DNA of 64,000 bases from contig NZ_JPYO01000033.1 in NCBI RefSeq assembly GCF_000757485.1, positions 242 through 64,241 on the forward strand, given 5' to 3'. Origin of the DNA: Achromobacter sp. RTa (GTDB taxonomy: Bacteria > Pseudomonadota > Gammaproteobacteria > Burkholderiales > Burkholderiaceae_B). The translations under genes and the position numbers were made by a program. This document shows, piece after piece, positions 10,146-19,600 of this stretch. The notes under the pieces were generated by a model, which was not told the DNA's origin, ran no database searches, and saw only the letters and a program-made list of their open reading frames with translations. The first letter of the stretch is position 1. Every line of letters begins with the position of its first letter.

Positions 10146-10417
10146 GCGCGGCAACGCTCGCCTGCCGGCCCGGTTGCGGCGCCTGTTGCATCGCGCCGTC
10201 GATCACGCGGCCGATCCCCGGCATGCCGCAGGGCAAGCCGGCCGGCGTGCCCTGTATCCAGCTGCTGCCGGACATGCGCTGCGCGATATTCGGCCAGCCT
10301 TCGCGCCCCGATTTTTGCGGCGGGCTGCAGCCACAGGCCGAGATGTGCGGCGCCGACCGCGAGCATGCGATTTACTGGCTGGGTGAACTGGAGCGGATGA
10401 CGGCGCCGGCGGGGTGA
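10142..10417 (+). CDS. YkgJ-family cysteine-cluster protein
   Basis: 91-residue protein with an N-terminal CxxxCGACC-type cluster (CRPGCGACC) and two further cysteines around residues 60-70 (FCGG and MCGAD), the arrangement of the YkgJ/CxxCxxCC zinc- or iron-binding family. Biochemical function is not established for the family. The start ATG overlaps the stop of the upstream gene (ATGA, 10142-10145), so translation is probably coupled; an in-frame ATG six bases earlier is possible. Confidence 0.88.
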   Translation: MSAATLACRPGCGACCIAPSITRPIPGMPQGKPAGVPCIQLLPDMRCAIFGQPSRPDFCGGLQPQAEMCGADREHAIYWLGELERMTAPAG

Positions 10418-10427
10418 GGGGGCGTGG

Positions 10428-10640
10428 GTGTCAGACACCCGGGAACGCCGCTTCAGCTTGGGCGAGTGTCTCGTGGGGGTGTCAGACACTGGGCCGATGG
10501 GTGTCAGACACCCGGGAGCGCTGCTTCAGCTTGGGCGAGTGTCTCGTGGGGGTGTCAGACACTGGACCGATGGGTGTCAGACACCCGGGAACGCTGCTTC
10601 AGCTTGGGCGAGTGTCTCGTGGGGGTGTCAGACACTGAGA
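10428..10640. repeat. Three-copy 73-bp tandem repeat with GTGTCAGACAC palindromes
   Basis: Units begin at 10428, 10501 and 10574, an exact 73-bp period; the third unit loses similarity after about 10637. Each unit has two copies of GTGTCAGACAC, 51 bp apart, giving six copies in all (10428, 10479, 10501, 10552, 10574, 10625). Units differ at only a few positions, so the amplification is recent or homogenised. The array fills the space between the convergent YkgJ-like and glycosyltransferase genes. Since 73 is not a multiple of three, the ORFs crossing it are artefacts. Confidence 0.95.
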
Positions 10641-10669
10641 CCGGCGCTGGCCGGGTGTGTGGGTTGCGG

Positions 10670-11818
10670 TCAGGGGCGCTCGGAGAGCACTTTTTCGTAT
10701 AGCGCCTCGTAGCGCGCCGCGACCGCCTCCCAGCTCTGGTCGCGGGCGATCGCCAGGCCGCGTTCCGCCAGGGCCGCCCGCAGTTCGGGCTCCGAACCCA
10801 GCCGCTCCAGCGCTTGCGCCAACTGGGCGCCGTCGCGCGGGTCCTGCAGGATGAGCGCGTCCTTGCCTGCGGACAGATACTGCGCGAAGCCGCAATAAGC
10901 GGGCGAACTCACTACGACCGGCAAGCCATGCGACATCGCCTCCAGGGGCGCCATGCCATAGCTGTCGTTCAGCGTGGGGTGCGCATAGATGTCGGCCGCG
11001 CTGAAGTAGCTGGCGACGTCGGGCGTGGGATCGACCAGCGATACCCGGCCGGCGACGGCGCCTGCGGCGCGCACGCGCTCGCGCGTGGGCTCGTCCGCGC
11101 CCACGACCAGCAGCTTGTATTGCGGCGGCAGCTTGCCCAGCGCGTCGAGCAGGGCCGGCAGGCCTTTACGCAAGGGATTGCGGGCGACCAGCAGGCAGCC
11201 GACGGTATCGGCGCCCCACCCCAGGCGGGCGCGGGTCTCGTCGCGCCCTTGCTTTTGCGCGGCCGTGGGCAACTTGACCCCCGGCGCGATGATGTCCACA
11301 GGCAGTTGCGGGCCATAGCTGCGGTGCAGCTGGTCCATGATCAGGCCGGAAACGGCGACCACCCGGCGCGCGGGCGCCGTGCGCACGCGGAACCATTCCA
11401 GTAGCAGGTAGGTGGCCAGGCGCGGGCTGAGCCAGGCGGTCAGGCGCTGCAGCGGCTTGACGCGTGTGAGTCGGTTGTAGCGCACCGGAGTGACATGCAT
11501 GACCTGGATTTCACCGGCCCAGCCGTTCATGTGCGAATGCACGATGTCGTAGCGTCCGCGGGTGAGCCGGTCGGCGCGCCAGGCGAAATACAGCACCCGC
11601 ATCCAGCTGGGCAGCCAGCCCGGGAAGCGCACGGGCAGGAAGGAAAATGGCAGCTCGCTGTCGAAATCGCGCGCCACGACGGACACGTCATGGCGCTGGC
11701 CGAGCACGCGCATCAGCTCCACGCCATAGGCTTCCGCGCCTCCGAAGCGATTGCCGAAGCGGTCGACCAGAAGCGCGATGCGGAGCCGCCGCTCAGCGGC
11801 GCCGGCGGGTGTCTTCAT
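10670..11818 (-). CDS. Family 4 glycosyltransferase
   Basis: 382-residue GT4-type (GT-B fold) glycosyltransferase. The N-terminal domain opens with the GGAE loop (FGGAEAYGVEL). The C-terminal domain has ...HPTLNDSYGMAPLEAMSHGLPVV, the E-x7-E nucleotide-sugar site of GT4 retaining enzymes. It probably transfers a hexose in LPS core or a related glycan. Its start overlaps the end of the upstream deacetylase gene by 26 bp, so the two form one unit. Confidence 0.85.
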   Translation of the reverse strand: MKTPAGAAERRLRIALLVDRFGNRFGGAEAYGVELMRVLGQRHDVSVVARDFDSELPFSFLPVRFPGWLPSWMRVLYFAWRADRLTRGRYDIVHSHMNGWAGEIQVMHVTPVRYNRLTRVKPLQRLTAWLSPRLATYLLLEWFRVRTAPARRVVAVSGLIMDQLHRSYGPQLPVDIIAPGVKLPTAAQKQGRDETRARLGWGADTVGCLLVARNPLRKGLPALLDALGKLPPQYKLLVVGADEPTRERVRAAGAVAGRVSLVDPTPDVASYFSAADIYAHPTLNDSYGMAPLEAMSHGLPVVVSSPAYCGFAQYLSAGKDALILQDPRDGAQLAQALERLGSEPELRAALAERGLAIARDQSWEAVAARYEALYEKVLSERP

Positions 11819-12518
11819 ACCGGGTCAGGCACTTCTGCAGGAAACGGACGATATGGGTGGAGCGAGCCACAGTCACCCGGGGCAGCCCGTAAGGATCGTC
11901 GGAAGCGCCCGCCAGGCCGCGCTGGGTCAGCGTGGCGTTGTCGTATCCGGCCTCGCGCACCATGGCCCGGTGTTCCGGACCGTGATCGCCATAGGGATAA
12001 CAGAAAGCGGTGACGGGCGCGCCCAGCGCCTGCTCCAGTTCGTCCTTGGATTCGACGATCTGACGGCGGGCTTCCTCGGGCGCCATTTCAGGCAGGTGGA
12101 CGTGGTCCAGGGTGTGCGAGCCGACCTCGTTGCCCGCCTGCGCCCATTCCCGCATTTCGGTCACGGTCATCAGCGGCGAGAACGGGATGCCTTTTTCCAG
12201 GTCCCATACATTGCCGCCATCGAACTGGCGAGCCACGAAATAGTTGGTGGCGGTGAAACCCAGTTCGCTCAGTACCGGCATGGCGTTGTGGTGCACGTTG
12301 CGGTAGCCGTCATCGAACGTGATGCCGAACACCTTGCCCTGCCGTTCGCCGCGCACGTAGGGCATGACGTCCCGCATGGACAGGCCGCGATAGCCCAGCC
12401 GGCGCATCCAGCGCATCTGCCGGGCGAAGCTGGAAGGGTGCACCGTCAACCCGCGATACGGCGTGCCCTTGGGGTTGGGTTCGCCGATCTGGTGGTACAT
12501 GAGTATAGGGATAGACAT
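11793..12518 (-). CDS. Polysaccharide deacetylase-family protein (first copy)
   Basis: 241 residues of the NodB/CE4 family, which removes acetyl groups from GlcNAc. Motif 1 is TFDDGY with the catalytic base aspartate, and the metal-ligand motif SHTLDH is present (H-x3-H). It begins directly at the barrel (ILMYHQIG) with no signal peptide, so it is predicted to be cytoplasmic. It pairs with the downstream GT4 gene, just as a second deacetylase pairs with a GT4 gene at 14.7-16.7 kb. Confidence 0.87.
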   Translation of the reverse strand: MSIPILMYHQIGEPNPKGTPYRGLTVHPSSFARQMRWMRRLGYRGLSMRDVMPYVRGERQGKVFGITFDDGYRNVHHNAMPVLSELGFTATNYFVARQFDGGNVWDLEKGIPFSPLMTVTEMREWAQAGNEVGSHTLDHVHLPEMAPEEARRQIVESKDELEQALGAPVTAFCYPYGDHGPEHRAMVREAGYDNATLTQRGLAGASDDPYGLPRVTVARSTHIVRFLQKCLTRYEDTRRRR

Positions 12519-12535
12519 AGGGACGGATTATAAGG

Positions 12536-12860
12536 GCCCCCACGCTGCGCACGCTACGCGTGCTTGCTGCCCCCCGAGGGGGCTGCGCCGCCTTAGGGCG
12601 GCCTGGCGGCGGCGCGGCTGTCTTTATGGAGGGCGTCGAAACAGTCGATCACCCCCGGGGCTGCGCCGCCTTAGGGCGGCCTGGCGGCGGAGGGATGAAG
12701 CCCCCACGCTGCGCACGCTACGCGTGCTTGCTGCCCCCCGGGGGGGCTGCGCCGCCTTAGGGCGGCCTGGCGGCGGCGCGGCTGTCTTTGTGGAGGGCCG
12801 AGGCGGTCGACCGCCCTCTTCCCCCGGGGCTGTCCAGCCTTGGGGCGGCCTGGCGGCTCG
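12536..12860. repeat. Cluster of GC-rich hairpin repeats
   Basis: Fills the 355-bp gap between two co-directional LPS genes. Two full units start at 12536 and 12700 (164 bp apart); two shorter units lie near 12652-12690 and 12811-12858. A full unit has three potential stems: GCACGC/GCGTGC (12549-12563), GCCCCCC/GGGGGC (12569-12583) and GCGCCGCC/GGCGGCGC (12585-12615). A related unit lies at about 49495-49568. Such elements are common between genes in Bordetella-type genomes; a terminator-like or mRNA-stability role is possible but unproven. Confidence 0.85.
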
Positions 12861-12873
12861 GGTGCTGGACGGC

Positions 12874-13983
12874 TCAGGCCAGGGTGCGTTGGTAGACGTC
12901 CAGTGTGGCGGCGGCGAAACGTTTCAGGTTGAAGTCGTTCACGCTGGTTTCCCGGGCCTTGGCGCCCATGGCGCGCAGGGCGTCGGGGTGGTCGAGCATG
13001 AAGCGCAGCCTGGCGGCGATGGCGGGCACGTCGCGCGCGGGCACGATCCAGCCGTTCACGCCGTCCGCAACGTTTTCGGGCAGGCCGCCTGCGTCGCTGA
13101 CGAGGGCGGGCAGCCCCAGGCTCATGATCTCGCGGCAGGCGAAGGACAGCGCCTCGCGGTAGGACAGCACGAAGCCGGCATGGCAGGCCGCCAGGGCGGG
13201 CCGCACGTCGTCGAGCAGGCCCGGAAACTTGACCTGGTCGATCATGCCCAGTTCTCGCACCCGGGCGAGCTTGGCCTCATTCGGCGGATCGCCAGCGACC
13301 ATCAGCAGCACCCGCGCCTTGTCGGCAGGCGGCAAGGCGGCGACGGCCGCCACCAGGTCCAGCCAGCCCTTGTCGTAGTCGGTGCCGCCCGCGCTGCCCA
13401 GCAGCAGCTTGTCCTGCCAGCCCGGCCCGAAGATGCGGGTCCGCAGTTCGTCCAGGCCTTCCTGCGCCGGCGGAGAAAAGTAGTCGGTGTCGATCCCATG
13501 GCGGATCGTGGTGATGGGGCGCTTGCCATAAGGCGATCGCGCCATCAGGCCATGGACGTAGTCGCTGACGGCGATGCCGTGGTCGGTGGCCAGCGCCACC
13601 CGCAACTTGTGCCCGAAACTCGTCAAGGGATGATCGTTGTGCTTGGTGAACACAATGCGCGGCCGCCGCGACATGCCCAGGGTAGCCAGCATGACCTGCT
13701 TGTGGTCGGCCGAGCCGTTGGAATGGATGATGTCGTAGCCGCCGTCCTTGATCAGCCGGCGCAGCCGCGCGCGGTCCTTGAACCAGGACGACGGGCGCGT
13801 CGTGTACTGCATGCCCTCGACCCGCACGCCGGGGATGGCCTGGGCGTAACGGTACAGCCGGCTGGTGGACGGCACCGCCACCGTGATCTGGTGGTCCTTG
13901 GACAGCGCCTTCGCCAGATTGATGATGTAGGTGACGTGCCCCCCGCCGTTGCCGCCGTGGAAGTTGGTATAGAGGATCTTCAC
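12874..13983 (-). CDS. Family 4 glycosyltransferase, LPS core
   Basis: 369-residue GT4 enzyme. The N-terminal glycine-rich loop is GGNGGGHVTY. The C-terminal EALSFACREIMSLGLPALV matches the E-x7-E donor-binding motif. It is the last gene of a four-gene set (GT4, deacetylase, WaaE-like GT2, GT4) joined by 4-bp overlaps. A set with this composition is known to build the LPS core in Bordetella pertussis, so an LPS-core role is likely by analogy. The sugar and linkage are not determinable here. Confidence 0.87.
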   Translation of the reverse strand: MKILYTNFHGGNGGGHVTYIINLAKALSKDHQITVAVPSTSRLYRYAQAIPGVRVEGMQYTTRPSSWFKDRARLRRLIKDGGYDIIHSNGSADHKQVMLATLGMSRRPRIVFTKHNDHPLTSFGHKLRVALATDHGIAVSDYVHGLMARSPYGKRPITTIRHGIDTDYFSPPAQEGLDELRTRIFGPGWQDKLLLGSAGGTDYDKGWLDLVAAVAALPPADKARVLLMVAGDPPNEAKLARVRELGMIDQVKFPGLLDDVRPALAACHAGFVLSYREALSFACREIMSLGLPALVSDAGGLPENVADGVNGWIVPARDVPAIAARLRFMLDHPDALRAMGAKARETSVNDFNLKRFAAATLDVYQRTLA

Positions 13984-14732
13984 TTTTTCTTGTCGGCCAG
14001 GAACATCAGCTTCGAATAGCGGAAGAAACTGCCCGCGGCCGCGGTGACTGCCAGGACCAGGCCGTGCTTGCCGTCCAGGAAGCCGCGCCGGATCAGGTAG
14101 ATCCGCACGAAGGTCCAGAACCCGTGCCCCAGCGCGCCGAAAATCGACGTGCGCCGGCCCTTGGCGTACATCATGGCGGCGGCGTCGGACGAGTAGCGGT
14201 TGACCTTGTTGATCAACGCGTCCAGGTTGTCATACGGATAGTGATGGAAATAGCCGCGCATCCTCAGGGGCTGGCCATTGGCCGGCACCACGCGTTCATG
14301 CACCGCGGCGTCAGTGAAGCGCGCCCTGCCGCGCTTGAACAGGCGCAACACGTAGTCCGGCCACCAGCCGCTGTGGCGGATGTCGCGGCCGCAGAAATTC
14401 GACAGGCGCGCGATCTCGTAGGCATCGGCCTGCGGGGCGTCCAGCACTTCCTGGATCTCCCGGGCCAGCTCCGGCGTGACGCGCTCGTCGGCATCGATGG
14501 AGAGCACCCAGTCGCCCGTCGCCAGATCCAGCGCGCGGTTCTTCTGGGGCCCGAAGCCCGGCCAATCGGAGGTGACTTCGACCCGGGCGCCCAGGGCTTG
14601 CGCCAGCTCTACCGTGCCATCGGTACTGCCCGAATCGACGACGATGAACTCGTCGGCGAAGTCCACCGACTTGAGGCAGGCGGCGATGTTGGCCGCCTCG
14701 TTCTTGGTGATGATGATGACTGATAACTTCAT
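13980..14732 (-). CDS. WaaE/KdtX-like family 2 glycosyltransferase
   Basis: 250-residue inverting GT2 enzyme, similar throughout to the LPS-core beta-1,4-glucosyltransferase family (WaaE/KdtX). It begins LSVIIITKNEAANI, has VVDSGSTDGT and the metal-binding SIDADER (DxD-like), then the family-specific HERVVP and HHYPYDN segments. A hydrophobic C-terminal portion may associate with the membrane. Both ends overlap neighbouring genes by 4 bp (ATGA). Confidence 0.88.
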   Translation of the reverse strand: MKLSVIIITKNEAANIAACLKSVDFADEFIVVDSGSTDGTVELAQALGARVEVTSDWPGFGPQKNRALDLATGDWVLSIDADERVTPELAREIQEVLDAPQADAYEIARLSNFCGRDIRHSGWWPDYVLRLFKRGRARFTDAAVHERVVPANGQPLRMRGYFHHYPYDNLDALINKVNRYSSDAAAMMYAKGRRTSIFGALGHGFWTFVRIYLIRRGFLDGKHGLVLAVTAAAGSFFRYSKLMFLADKKK

Positions 14733-15577
14733 CCGCGATTCCTAAGACGCTTTTTCCAAGCCTTCCAGGCATGGAAGCGCGGCCCCCAGAACGGGTCGCG
14801 CGACAGCCAGATGCGCCGGTTCAGCCAGGAACCGCCCTGGTTGCGCACCGCGAAACGGTATATGTGCCCGGGATCCGCGCCGGGGGAGTTCTGGCCGAAA
14901 GGGTCGGTAGTGTACAGGTGGCGGAACCCCGCCTCGCGGGCCGCGTCCACGTAGTCGGCGTCGAAATAGCCCTGTGGCCAGCAGAGATGGTCGCTTGCCT
15001 GGCCCAGCCGGCGCTCCAGCGTTTCCCGCGAGTCCCGAAGCTCCTGCGCGATATGCGCGCGCTTGGCGTCCGTATCGGCCCCGCAGACCTTGTCCCAACG
15101 CGTGTGGGTATGCGTATGGGAATGGAATTCGAAGGTGCCCGCGGCCCGCATGGCCTCGATCTCGCTCCAGCGCAGCATGGCCTCGTCCGCCCGTCCCGCC
15201 GCCACCAGCTGCTTGCAGGCGTCGTGGTCCGGCGTGGCGGGCAAGGGACCGCCCTGGCCTGCGTGCGGCCGGACCGGCCCGTCGCCTATCCAGCCCGTGA
15301 TGGTGAACAGGATGGCGCGCATTCCGTGGCGGGCCAGCACCGGATGCGCGTGCACCCAGTTGTTCAGGTAGCCATCGTCGAAGGTGATCAGCACGGACCG
15401 CTCGGGCGCGTCGCCGCCCGCCAGGTAGGCCGCGAACTGCTCGGCCGACAGCGATTGGTAGCCGGCGCGCGCCAGGCGCGAAATCTGGGATTCGAAGACG
15501 TCGGGCGTCGCCGCGATCATGCCGCCCGCGGGCGTGACGTGGTGGTACATCAGCACCGGTACGTTGGGCGCGTTCAT
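14729..15577 (-). CDS. Polysaccharide deacetylase-family protein (second copy)
   Basis: 282-residue CE4/NodB-type deacetylase. It has VLMYHHV at the start, catalytic TFDDGY and metal-ligand HSHTHTH (H-x3-H). There is no signal peptide, so it probably acts in the cytosol on a GlcNAc-containing LPS-core intermediate. ATG 15577 overlaps the stop of the upstream GT4 gene by 4 bp, which fixes the start; the ORF extends seven codons further upstream without support. Confidence 0.87.
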   Translation of the reverse strand: MNAPNVPVLMYHHVTPAGGMIAATPDVFESQISRLARAGYQSLSAEQFAAYLAGGDAPERSVLITFDDGYLNNWVHAHPVLARHGMRAILFTITGWIGDGPVRPHAGQGGPLPATPDHDACKQLVAAGRADEAMLRWSEIEAMRAAGTFEFHSHTHTHTRWDKVCGADTDAKRAHIAQELRDSRETLERRLGQASDHLCWPQGYFDADYVDAAREAGFRHLYTTDPFGQNSPGADPGHIYRFAVRNQGGSWLNRRIWLSRDPFWGPRFHAWKAWKKRLRNRG

Positions 15578-16674
15578 CCCGCGCGCTCCGCCAGCCACTT
15601 GGTGTAGACGGCCTCGGTGGTTTCCGCCAGCCGGGCGGGCGAGAACACGCCCTCGTCCCAGACCATCTTGCGGCCGGCTTCGCCCATGCGGCGGCGCAGG
15701 CCGGCATCGTCGACCAGGCGCTGCAGCGCGTCCGTCAGGGCGCGGGCGTCCTTGGGCGGCACCAGGATGCCGGTTTCCCCGTTGCGGAACATCTCGGACA
15801 CGCCGCCCACGTCCGTGCCGATGACGGGCAGGCCGCTGGCCTGCGCCTCGACATAGACGGTGCCGGACGCCTCCTGCTGGGTCGCCAGCGCAAAGAGGTC
15901 GAAGCCCGCCAGCAGATTGGGCACGTCGCGCCGCATGCCCATCAGGTGGATGCGGTCCTGCAGCCCGCGTTCGGCCACATAGGCCTGCGTCTGCTCGAAC
16001 ACCGGCGAGCCTCCGCCGACGAACACCAGATGCAATTTGGGCCGGCTGGCCATCAAGGGCGCGATCGCGTCGATCAGGTCCTTGTGGCCCTTGGTCGCGC
16101 GCATGACGGCCACACAGCCCACGACGATATCGTCATCGGCCAGGCCGAGTTCCTCGCGCAGGGTGGAGCGTTCGACCGGCGGGGGCAGCACGATGGGCGA
16201 ATAGACCGTCGCCACCCGTTCGGATGGCACCCCGCGGTCGATCAGATGCTGGCGCACGTGGTCGCTGACCGTCGTGACGCGGTGAGGCAGGCGAGTGTAG
16301 GACCATAGCGAGCCCACCTTGTTGGACAGGTGGCGCGTGCGCACGATGAGCGGCGTGCCCGCCAGCCGGCCCGCGGCGGCCGCGATGACCGTATCCCGCC
16401 GGCTGTGCGTGTTGAGCACGTCGAAACGCCCTTCCCGCAGGATGCCGCGTATGGTGGCGATGCCTTTCAGGTAGTTCGCCACGCCGTCCATTTCCAGCGT
16501 ATGCACGGTGAAACCGGCCTCCGACAGGCGTTCCGCCAGCAGCGCCTTGGGCTGGCAGATGGCCTCCATGTGGTGACCCCGCGCGCGCATGGCGGTCATC
16601 TCTTTGAAGATCCGCCCTTCCTGGCCGCCGAAACTGGTGGCGGCCTCCGAGTGAACGATACGCAGGCTACGCAT
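15574..16674 (-). CDS. Family 4 glycosyltransferase following dnaE
   Basis: 366-residue GT4 enzyme with an N-terminal TSFGGQEGRI loop and the C-terminal EASGTVYVEAQASGLPVIGTD donor motif. The start at 16674 (MRSLRIVHS) shares one base with the dnaE stop (TGATG), so the LPS-core genes sit directly at the 3' end of dnaE and are probably co-transcribed with it. It heads the four-gene core cluster. Confidence 0.87.
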   Translation of the reverse strand: MRSLRIVHSEAATSFGGQEGRIFKEMTAMRARGHHMEAICQPKALLAERLSEAGFTVHTLEMDGVANYLKGIATIRGILREGRFDVLNTHSRRDTVIAAAAGRLAGTPLIVRTRHLSNKVGSLWSYTRLPHRVTTVSDHVRQHLIDRGVPSERVATVYSPIVLPPPVERSTLREELGLADDDIVVGCVAVMRATKGHKDLIDAIAPLMASRPKLHLVFVGGGSPVFEQTQAYVAERGLQDRIHLMGMRRDVPNLLAGFDLFALATQQEASGTVYVEAQASGLPVIGTDVGGVSEMFRNGETGILVPPKDARALTDALQRLVDDAGLRRRMGEAGRKMVWDEGVFSPARLAETTEAVYTKWLAERAG

Positions 16675-19600
16675 CAATAAGTCACCTCGACCCCGTCCGG
16701 CTTGGTCCATTCATTCAGGTTCGCCAGCAGCGTATCCGCCATGCGGACCCGCCACTCCTCGCCCAGCCGCACGGTGCACAGGAAATTGTTCTTGGAATAA
16801 ACGATGTCGACGGGCACGCCGGGAATGCCGTTCTCGGGTTCGGCCCGGAACGGGTTCAGCATCTGCCGCAAGCGGACCGCGTCGGCGCTGCCGTTGAGCT
16901 TGACGCGCAGCGACTTGGCCCGCGCCTCGCGGGCCAGTTGCAGGTCATAAAGCTGCTCGGCCACGATGCGCATGCCGCCGGAATAATCGTCATTGCTGAC
17001 CTTGCCCTGGACAATGACGAGCTGGTCCTCGCGCAGGCGATTGCGGTGCTTCTCGTAGAGTTCGTTGAAGACCGAAATTTCTACCTGCGCGGTGCCGTCG
17101 TCCAGCACGGCGAACACCATCTTGCCCCGGCGCGTCATCATGACGCGCACGCTGGCCAGCACGCCGCACATCCATTGCAGGTCGCGCTGCGGCTCCACGC
17201 GGGCCAGCTGCATGGGCACGATGCGCCGCACCTCGTCGCGCCAGGCGTCGAACAAGTGCCCGCTGTAGTAATAGCCCAGGGCGGTCTTTTCTTCGGTGAG
17301 CTTCTTGTGCAGGTCCCAGGGCGGGACCTTGGCCAGCTCGCCGGCCACCACGTCGCTGCTGTCGTCGCCGAAGAGCGAGGCCTGGTTGGCGCTGCGGGCC
17401 GCCTGCTCGGCGGCTTCCATCGCGGTGGGCACCGACGCCAGCATGGCCGCCCGGTTGGGTTCGATGGTGTCGAAGGCCCCCGCCTTGATCAGGGCTTCGA
17501 TGGTGCGGCGGTTGACCGCGTGCTTGCTGACGCGGCGGCAGAAGTCGAACAGGTTGAGGAACGGGCCGCCTTCCTTGCGCGCGCGCAGGATGTCTTCGAC
17601 GGCGCCCTGCCCCGTGCCCTTGACGGCGCCCAGGCCGTAGCGCATGGTGCGCGGCGGTTTGCCGTTCTTGGTGTGCTTGTCGGCCACCGGCTCGAAGCGG
17701 TAGCCCGAGAAGTTGACGTCCGGCGGCAGCACCTCGACGCCGTTGTCCTGGGCGTCCCGGCAGAAAATCTGCACCTTGTCCGTGTCGTCCATGTCGGAGG
17801 ACATGGTCGCGGCCAGGAACTCCGTCGGATGGTAGGCCTTGAGCCATGCCGTCTGGTACGAGATCAGCGCGTACGCGGCCGAGTGCGACTTGTTGAAGCC
17901 GTAGCCCGCGAACTTCTCCATCAGGTCGAACAGCTTGACCGCCAGGTCGGGATCGTGGCCCTTTTCCTTGGCGCCCTTCTCGAACAGCTCCCGGTGCTTG
18001 GCCATTTCCTCGGGCTTTTTCTTGCCCATGGCGCGGCGCAGCAGGTCGGCGCCGCCCAGCGAATAGCCGCCGATGATCTGCGAGATCAGCATCACCTGTT
18101 CCTGGTAGACGATGACCCCGTAAGTGCTCTTCAGGGTTGCTTCCAGGTCGGAGTGGAAGTAGTCGACCGCGGCGCGGCCGTGCTTGCGGTTGACGAAGTC
18201 GTCCACCATGCCGGATTCCAGCGGCCCCGGACGATACAGGGCCAGCATGGCGATGATGTCTTCGAACGTGTTGGGCCGCAGCTTCTTGAGCAGTTCCTTC
18301 ATGCCGCGCGATTCCAGCTGGAACACGGCGGTGGTGTTGGCGTCGCACAGGATCTTGTAGGCGGCCGGATCGTCCAGCGCCAGGGCCATGACGTCGAAGT
18401 CGCGCTTGTCTTCGTTGAACTGGCGCACGTAGCGCACGGCCCAGTCCAGGATGGTCAGGTTGCGCAGGCCCAGGAAGTCGAACTTCACCAGGCCGGCGGC
18501 CTCCACGTCGTCCTTGTCGAACTGCGAAACCGCGCTGTTTTCCTGACCGGGCTGGCAATACAGCGGGCAGAAGTCAGTGAGTTTGCCCGGGGCGATGAGC
18601 ACGCCCCCGGCGTGCATGCCGATGTTGCGGGTCAGGCCTTCGAGGGGTTGCGCCAGGTCCACCAGCGCGCGCACTTCCTCTTCCTGCTCGTAGCGATCCT
18701 TGAAGGCCGGCTCGTCCTTCAGGGTCCGTTCGAGCGACCACGGATCCATCGGGTTGAACGGGATCAGCTTGGACAGGCCGTCGCAGAACATATAGGGCAT
18801 GTCCAGCACGCGGCCTGCGTCGCGCACCACCGCCTTGGCGCCAAGCGTGCCGAAAGTGGCGATCTGGCTGACGGCCGCGCGGCCGTACTTTTCCTTGACG
18901 TAGTCGATGACCCGTTCGCGGTTGTCCTGGCAGAAGTCGATATCGAAGTCGGGCATGGAGACCCGCTCGGGATTCAGGAAGCGCTCGAACAGCAAGTCGT
19001 AGCGGATGGGGTCCAGGTCCGTGATGCCCAGCGCGTAGGCCACGAGCGAACCCGCGCCCGAACCCCGGCCCGGGCCCACCGGCACGCCGTTGTTCTTGCC
19101 CCAGTTGATGAAGTCCTGCACGATCAGGAAGTAGCCCGGGAAGCCCATCTGGATGATGGTCTTGCATTCCCAGCGCAGCCGCTCGTAGTACTGCTCGCGC
19201 TTGGATTCGCGCTCGGCGTCGTCGGGGAACAGGAAGCGCATGCGCTTTTCCAGGCCCTCTTCCGACAGCTGGACGAGGTAGTCGTCCAGCGTCACGCCCT
19301 CGGGCGTGGGGAAGTTGGGCAGGCGCGGCTTGCCCAGCACCAGGCTCAGGTTGCAGCGCTTGGCGATTTCCACCGTGTTGGCCAGGGCCGAGGGCACGTC
19401 GGCGAAGCGCCGGGCCATTTCCTCGGAACTGAGCAGGTATTGCTCTTTGCTGAAGCGGCGCACGCGGCGGGGGTTGGCCAGGATCTCGCCTTCGGCGATG
19501 CAGACCCGGGCCTCGTGCGCCTGGAATTCGAATTCGTCCAGGAACTGCACCGGATGGGTGGCCACCACCGGCAGGCCGGCCTCGGCCGCCAGGCGCATCG

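Noticed and set aside
10428-10640. CRISPR array
   Set aside because: Unit and spacer are both repeated identically, only three units, and no cas genes.
10414-10712. Repetitive ORFs in all three + frames (VSDT..SLGECLVG type peptides)
   Set aside because: They result from a 73-bp tandem repeat that shifts frame each unit; not a repeat protein.
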